Assembly: GCF_014192105.1 (NCBI RefSeq) | Contig: NZ_JACHXK010000001.1 | Span: 930,001 to 994,000, forward strand | DNA length: 64,000 nt | Direction: 5' to 3' | Source of the DNA: Paenibacillus phyllosphaerae | Lineage (GTDB): Bacteria; Bacillota; Bacilli; Paenibacillales; Paenibacillaceae | Shown here: positions 59,699-64,000 of the stretch, in pieces | How positions within the stretch are numbered: the stretch's first letter is position 1 | How the letters are laid out: the number at the start of each line of letters is the position of its first letter | The notes under the pieces: model-generated | Databases searched by the model: none | The model's input: only the letters and a program-made list of their open reading frames with translations | Told to the model about the DNA's origin: nothing | Translations under genes and position numbers: made by a program

Positions 59699-62077
59699 TC
59701 AGTTCCCTCCGCCGCGGTACGCGAAGCTCTGCGCCGGCACCGTTACCCCGTCATGGCTGGCGTCCGAATCCCCGTAATTGACGAGCACCTGCGTGCCGCC
59801 TTCGTAGGTCGTCCGGTACACCTTGCGCGAGAGCTTCTCATGATTCGTGATCGCCTTGCCCGCAATGTGCTGGTACACTTCGGCGACCGCTTTGTATTCC
59901 TTCGCCGACGGCGCAAGCCAGCTGGAAGCTTCGGAACTCCACAGCCGCTCTTCCATCGTCCGCTGCATATTGCTGGTCGGTTCGCTTGTCAGCTCGAGCG
60001 ACGGCAGCGCGCCATATTCGAGCATGCGCAGCATTTCGCCGACCGAGTCATCGCGCAGATTCGCCGGCTTCGCCGTATAAGGGACCAGCCCGTGCATGAC
60101 GATCTGATAGAACGGAATGGTCTCATCCTCATAGATAAAATGGCTCGAATCCAGCGGCGCGTTATCGATCCGGTTCACGCGGCCGAGCATATACGCGAAG
60201 CCGTAGTCCACGGCGGTTCTTCCGACCGCGGATTGGATATCCGATGTCGCCTTGGCCCACGTCTCCGCCGTCTGGCTACGCTGCGTAACCGAATCCGGAT
60301 CGAGATCCGAATACAGCATCTCGCCCCAATACGACAGCTGAACCCCATCGATGCCGAGCTTCGCGTAGTCATCGAGCTCCTTGCTCACGTGATCGTTCAC
60401 GACCCGCTCCGGCTTGAGCAGATAGAACATCTGATCGTCGTTGTTCCACCGGTCGGACACGTAGAAGTTCGGATTCTCCTTCACTTCGCGGTCCATGCCG
60501 CGGATCGCGTCCTTCTTCTTGGCCAGCCCGTCGCTCTCGGAATACGCGCGCGCGTAATTGGCTTGCAGATAGAGCTCAGCGCCCTTCTGCTTCGCATACG
60601 CCGACAGTTCCTTCAATTCCTTCTCCCCGCCAAGCTTCTTCTCGACCGGAAAATGATCCGGCTGATCGCCGTACTTGCCGCCCTCGGACCATCCTTCGAA
60701 CGTCAGCTCCAGATCGGTAATGCCTTGCGCGGCATAATCGTCGATAATCGTCTTCGCCTGTTCGAACGTCGTCATCGACACGAAGGTCGTCCCGATCACG
60801 TCATCGCGCGTCAGGCCGCCATAGAGCCGGATGTTCAGCGGCACGCCGTCCTGCTTCACGGCCTTCACGTCTTGCTCTTCCTGCAAAAACTCGCGGTACG
60901 CCTTCGCCATGCCCACATAATTGGCATCCTCCCCTTGCAGCAGCAGATAGCGGATCTCGCGGTCGCCTTTCATGCGCTCCGCCTGGAAGAACGGAATCTG
61001 CCCGGAAGTGCCGATGAAGATGACATCCTGCTTCCGGTAGAGGAACTCCGTCGAGGTCCGATACAGGCTGATCGCCCGAATGCCGGACGGCGTCGCATTG
61101 ATCTTCGCGTCATATTGGCCGTTCTGGACGATGCCGAGCGACGCGATGCCGCCGCGGTAATTGCCGAACACCGGCAGGGCGATTTTTTCTTTCTTCCACA
61201 TCGCCTTGCGCCACTCATCGCTGAACACCTCGGTATAGTTCGCCTGATCGTAGTTGGTGTCCGCGCCGTAGATCGTTTCGGAGTAACCGGCAAAATATTG
61301 CGGGTGCTCCTTCTTGTACGTGATCAAAGCGCCCGATCCGTCCGGGATGAAGAGCGCGCCTTGCTCCTCCCCGGAGGCGGCGTTCCAGAACGGCAGCGCC
61401 TCGATGCTGACCAGCTTCGCCGTTCCCTTCTCCTTGATCGCTTTATCCGGAATCGTCACGGTCAAGCCGTCCTCGGTCAGCCGGTATTCGACCGCAACGG
61501 TCAGTTTCTCCTTCGTGAACGTGAACGTCACGCGGACCGAACCATCGTCCTGCTTTTTGATGGCCAGCTTATTCTTCGCTTCCTTCAGCGTGTACGTCTG
61601 CACGATGTCCGAGCCTTCGGTATACCGGACATGCACCGGCGAATCGATGAATTTCTTATTGTTGGGCATCGTCGTCCGCGGCACTTGCGGCGATCCGAGC
61701 CACTGGGCTGTCGTCCGCTTATCGACGACGCGGATGTTGCCCGTCTTCTCATCGATGTACAGCTCATATTGCTCGTTCTCGATCATCTTCTTCGTCGCCG
61801 TAATCGGCGTCAGGCTGACCGCCGGCGCAGCCGTTGCCGTATCTGTCGCTGCGGTTGTTCCAGCTGCAGCCGTGGTATCCGCTCCAGTAGTCGACGTTTC
61901 AGTTGTCCCTGCCGCTCCAGACGTCGACTCGCCAGCTGTTTCCGCCGTATTTGTCTCGGCCGCCTGCACTTCAGCCTGCCCTTCGCCGTTGCCCTCTGCC
62001 GCTCCCAAGATAGGATACGAGCTGACGACAAGAGCAAACGCTGCCGCAATGATGAGCCATTTTCGGTGTTTGAGCAT
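59699..62077 (-). CDS. Secreted DUF5696 domain protein (TIM-barrel, hydrolase-like)
   Basis: 792 residues. Signal peptide (about 1-27), then a low-complexity Ala/Thr/Glu linker (about 28-88), an N-terminal beta domain (ENEQYELYIDEKTGNIRVVD) and a beta/alpha barrel (LGIVQNGQYDAKINATPSGI; GITDLELTFEGWSEGGKYGD; GAELYLQANYARAYSESDGL; LGIDGVQLSYWGEMLYSDLD). This is DUF5696, repeatedly found with CUT1 permeases and Yip1 and NHL proteins in Paenibacillaceae. The barrel with acidic strand ends suggests a glycoside hydrolase, but activity has not been assigned as far as I know. Confidence 0.85.
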   Translation of the reverse strand: MLKHRKWLIIAAAFALVVSSYPILGAAEGNGEGQAEVQAAETNTAETAGESTSGAAGTTETSTTGADTTAAAGTTAATDTATAAPAVSLTPITATKKMIENEQYELYIDEKTGNIRVVDKRTTAQWLGSPQVPRTTMPNNKKFIDSPVHVRYTEGSDIVQTYTLKEAKNKLAIKKQDDGSVRVTFTFTKEKLTVAVEYRLTEDGLTVTIPDKAIKEKGTAKLVSIEALPFWNAASGEEQGALFIPDGSGALITYKKEHPQYFAGYSETIYGADTNYDQANYTEVFSDEWRKAMWKKEKIALPVFGNYRGGIASLGIVQNGQYDAKINATPSGIRAISLYRTSTEFLYRKQDVIFIGTSGQIPFFQAERMKGDREIRYLLLQGEDANYVGMAKAYREFLQEEQDVKAVKQDGVPLNIRLYGGLTRDDVIGTTFVSMTTFEQAKTIIDDYAAQGITDLELTFEGWSEGGKYGDQPDHFPVEKKLGGEKELKELSAYAKQKGAELYLQANYARAYSESDGLAKKKDAIRGMDREVKENPNFYVSDRWNNDDQMFYLLKPERVVNDHVSKELDDYAKLGIDGVQLSYWGEMLYSDLDPDSVTQRSQTAETWAKATSDIQSAVGRTAVDYGFAYMLGRVNRIDNAPLDSSHFIYEDETIPFYQIVMHGLVPYTAKPANLRDDSVGEMLRMLEYGALPSLELTSEPTSNMQRTMEERLWSSEASSWLAPSAKEYKAVAEVYQHIAGKAITNHEKLSRKVYRTTYEGGTQVLVNYGDSDASHDGVTVPAQSFAYRGGGN

Positions 62078-62092
62078 CTCTAACGCCCCTCC

Positions 62093-62710
62093 CTATCTTC
62101 GAAAGTTGACTTCCTGCACGATTTCCAGCACGAAGTTAATGAGTTGGTTGATCAGACCGAACATCAGGATGCCGATGAACCAAATGATCGCGATCCCCGC
62201 CAGCGTAAGCAGCGTGATCCAGACGACCTTGAGCGGCTCGAAATCGTGCACAATCTTGATCTTGACCAGCATCAGCCAGACCGACCAGCCGATCGTGAGA
62301 TTAAGCAGCAGCGTATAGATCGAGCTCTCGTCGAGCGCCAGTATATTGGTCAGCAGCGTGACCGGAATGATCAGCACCGCATAAGGGACGAGCGCATAGG
62401 CGCTGCCCACGAATACTTCCTTGAACTTGCCTTCGCCGTCGAGAATCGCGCTGACGCCCCAGTTCGCGATACACCAGGTCAGCCAAGGCACGATCAGCCA
62501 TACCATCTCGTGCATATACGAGATTTCGTAAGGCTCGCGCGTCTCATAGGCATAACCGGTCAGCAGAATCGAGACCATCCGCGCCAGATAGACGAGCGCA
62601 ATGACGATAAGGCCGTCGATCCAGCGGATGCGCCGCGGCTCCTGAATGTCGGAGTAGAAACTAAACGGATGTGCCAGTACCTGTCGCATCAGACGAAAGG
62701 TTTCGATCAC
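62093..62710 (-). CDS. Yip1 domain membrane protein
   Basis: 205 residues, GTG start after GGGAGGCGTCCACG. Five hydrophobic helices. The opening VLAHPFSFYSDIQEPRRIRW is the typical Yip1 lead-in, then SAILDGEGKFKEVFVGSAYALVPY. It overlaps the end of the NHL/TPR gene by 50 bases. The role in bacteria is unknown; its constant company with DUF5696 and sugar permeases suggests assembly or regulation of the importer. Confidence 0.85.
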   Translation of the reverse strand: MIETFRLMRQVLAHPFSFYSDIQEPRRIRWIDGLIVIALVYLARMVSILLTGYAYETREPYEISYMHEMVWLIVPWLTWCIANWGVSAILDGEGKFKEVFVGSAYALVPYAVLIIPVTLLTNILALDESSIYTLLLNLTIGWSVWLMLVKIKIVHDFEPLKVVWITLLTLAGIAIIWFIGILMFGLINQLINFVLEIVQEVNFRR

Positions 62711-64000
62711 CGTGGACGCCTCCCTTCAACGCTTTGCTTGCTTCCCGCTTCAGCCACTGCTTCTTCGCCAGACGCCACAGCAGCGGGAGCACGTAACGAA
62801 GCGCGATGAGGAGCAGGATGAGGCCGACGCAGATCATGGCGAAATGCTCGCGGGTGAACTCCTTGCGGAATTCCTTGAACGCCGCCGAATAATCGGCACG
62901 CGAATACGCCAGCTTGAAGTAGCGCATCGCATCCTCGTAATTCTCCGCTTTGTAATGCGCTTTGCCGATCGCCAGATACGCCAGTTCGTAATGGGAATTC
63001 TGGCGGATAACCTCCTGCCAGAGCCCTTCCGCCTCTGCGTAGCGACCTTCCACGTAATACTTGGACGCCTGCTGCACGAGCTTCGCGAACGGGGTCGCCT
63101 TGAAGATATCGATCCGGTTGCGCCCCTTATCGACGACGTAGATCGCGCCTTTGGACGTCTGGTCGATGCTGGAAGGTTGAACGAACAACCCGTTCTGATC
63201 CCCGAGTCCCCCGAAGGCGAACAAGAAGTTGCCCAGCTTATCGTATTGAAAAATCTTGCTCGTCTGCAGGTCCACCGCCGTCATAATGCCGTCGTTATCG
63301 ACGACGATATCGACGAAGGAAGGGACCGAGAACGGCGCGTCGCCGCTGACAAAATAATCGCCGTACACTTTGTTCGCCGGCAGCGTATCGACGCCGACCG
63401 GCGAGAGGCGTTTCAGCTGGTTGCGGTCCGTGCCGAGCGTCGTCGTATAGATGAACCCTTCCGAATCGAGAACCGCGTTGGAGAATTCGAGCGGCTTGAC
63501 CGTGGCGATCTTCGCCCGCTGTTCCTCCGTGGCGACGAGCTTCTGGAACAGGCGCACCCAGCTGAAGCCGATATGGTTCGCGCCGTAGAAGCCGCGGAAC
63601 ACGCCTTTGGGGTCGATTTGAATGAGACCTTGCGTATTGCCGTCGCTGACCACGAACATATACCCGCGCTTGTCGACGAGCAGCTTCGAAGGGGAATACG
63701 AGAACGTCTCGCCGAGCAGCGGGCTTTCGGGCTTGCCGAACTGCTGCACGAATTTCCCTTGCTGATCAAAAATCGCGATCCGCTGATTCTTCGTATCCGC
63801 GACATAGACCATGCCGTCATGCGTCACGAAGACGCCTTTCGGTTCGTTCAGCATGCCGTCGCCTTCAAGATCGCCGATCGTGCCGACGTAATTGCCGTCC
63901 GCATCCAGATGAATAACACGGCTGTTGCCGGAATCGACGATATAGATCGAATCGTCATCGGCGACGAACAGATCCTCCGGCGCGTTGAACGCGCCGGTCG
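62661..64000 (-). CDS. NHL-repeat protein with TPR and C-terminal membrane anchor (5' end cut by window edge)
   Basis: The frame is open to the right edge, so the start is missing; at least 446 codons are visible. NHL beta-propeller units appear as NAPEDLFVADDDSIYIVDSG, NEPKGVFVTHDGMVYVADTK, YSPSKLLVDKRGYMFVVSDG and ATDLQTSKIFQYDKLG-like blades. A TPR-like helical unit (YYVEGRYAEAEGLWQEVIRQ, YELAYLAIGKAHYKAENYED) follows, then one membrane helix (FAMICVGLILLLIALRYVLP) and a short basic tail. An extracellular propeller tethered to the membrane could display or sense glycans for the importer encoded downstream (inference). Confidence 0.85.
   Translation of the reverse strand, partial: TGAFNAPEDLFVADDDSIYIVDSGNSRVIHLDADGNYVGTIGDLEGDGMLNEPKGVFVTHDGMVYVADTKNQRIAIFDQQGKFVQQFGKPESPLLGETFSYSPSKLLVDKRGYMFVVSDGNTQGLIQIDPKGVFRGFYGANHIGFSWVRLFQKLVATEEQRAKIATVKPLEFSNAVLDSEGFIYTTTLGTDRNQLKRLSPVGVDTLPANKVYGDYFVSGDAPFSVPSFVDIVVDNDGIMTAVDLQTSKIFQYDKLGNFLFAFGGLGDQNGLFVQPSSIDQTSKGAIYVVDKGRNRIDIFKATPFAKLVQQASKYYVEGRYAEAEGLWQEVIRQNSHYELAYLAIGKAHYKAENYEDAMRYFKLAYSRADYSAAFKEFRKEFTREHFAMICVGLILLLIALRYVLPLLWRLAKKQWLKREASKALKGGVHGDRNLSSDATGTGTSV

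Noticed and set aside
59603-62083. 826-codon plus-strand frame opposite the DUF5696 gene
   Set aside because: Low-complexity His/Arg/Leu composition typical of antisense frames in GC-rich DNA; the minus strand shows a signal peptide and barrel motifs.

Overview
The window looks like chromosomal DNA from a high-GC Paenibacillus or close relative. The reasons are family content and gene grammar: YesM/YesN-type two-component pairs beside LplABC-type sugar importers without their own ATPase, a DUF5696 protein with Yip1 and NHL/TPR partners, a copper-amine-oxidase-like N-terminal domain on a GHL10 glycoside hydrolase, a WsfD-like membrane glycosyltransferase, several large chemoreceptors, strong AGGAGG-type ribosome binding sites and frequent 4-base ATGA overlaps. 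No rRNA, tRNA, CRISPR array, prophage or complete insertion sequence was seen.

Layout. 1-5869 (minus) is a pel-like exopolysaccharide operon: pelF with a C-terminal TPR, two coiled-coil genes, a PelG-like exporter, and a membrane protein cut by the left edge. 5870-7634 is an accessory pocket. It holds GC-rich hairpin repeats, a ~208-nt structured repeat, a promoter/terminator-bounded small RNA on the minus strand, and an AT-rich DUF3800 gene. 7637-10502 (minus) is a GT2/GtrA/WsfD-like envelope glycosylation operon. 10750-16304 holds an SDR lacking its catalytic residues, an aldo/keto reductase, KDPG aldolase, an ArsR-type regulator with a sugar-binding-like C-terminus, and a GH43 arabinanase. 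16706-19362 is an overlapping HD-GYP/chemoreceptor operon. 19474-19819 carries the second copy of the structured repeat and its hairpins, in front of a phosphotransferase/NUDIX pair.

21559-30082 holds an AraC regulator with a divergent flavodoxin-fold oxidoreductase, DUF2809 with GHL10, an LtaS-type synthase with a long leader containing a second repeat family, and an epimerase/GT2/LAB_N trio. 30231-34500 holds two chemoreceptors, each with a candidate sigma-D promoter. A uronate-dehydrogenase-like gene and a 1,724-residue secreted protein with cohesin and dockerin modules follow. 41640-49563 is a sugar-oligomer uptake cluster (binding protein, two permeases, divergent SGNH esterase, YesN/YesM). 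50204-54350 has small membrane and hypothetical genes, a double-HTH MerR regulator and an XRE/membrane-protein pair behind a clear promoter and operator. 54544-57558 is a TetR-controlled pentapeptide/ABC-2 exporter operon with two matching operators. 57830-64000 is a CUT1 permease pair with DUF5696, Yip1 and NHL/TPR genes, cut by the right edge.

Overall the window concerns the cell envelope and extracellular carbohydrate: making and decorating surface polymers, digesting and importing plant-type oligosaccharides, and sensing through chemoreceptors and c-di-GMP. The strongest candidates for something undescribed are the paired ~210-nt structured repeats (6178-6385, 19606-19819), whose helices change sequence but keep pairing. 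One copy lies upstream of a DUF3800 gene, with an apparent ~120-nt small RNA transcribed divergently from that gene. A second, unrelated structured repeat family has three copies (27475-27556, 27841-27912, 50061-50164).
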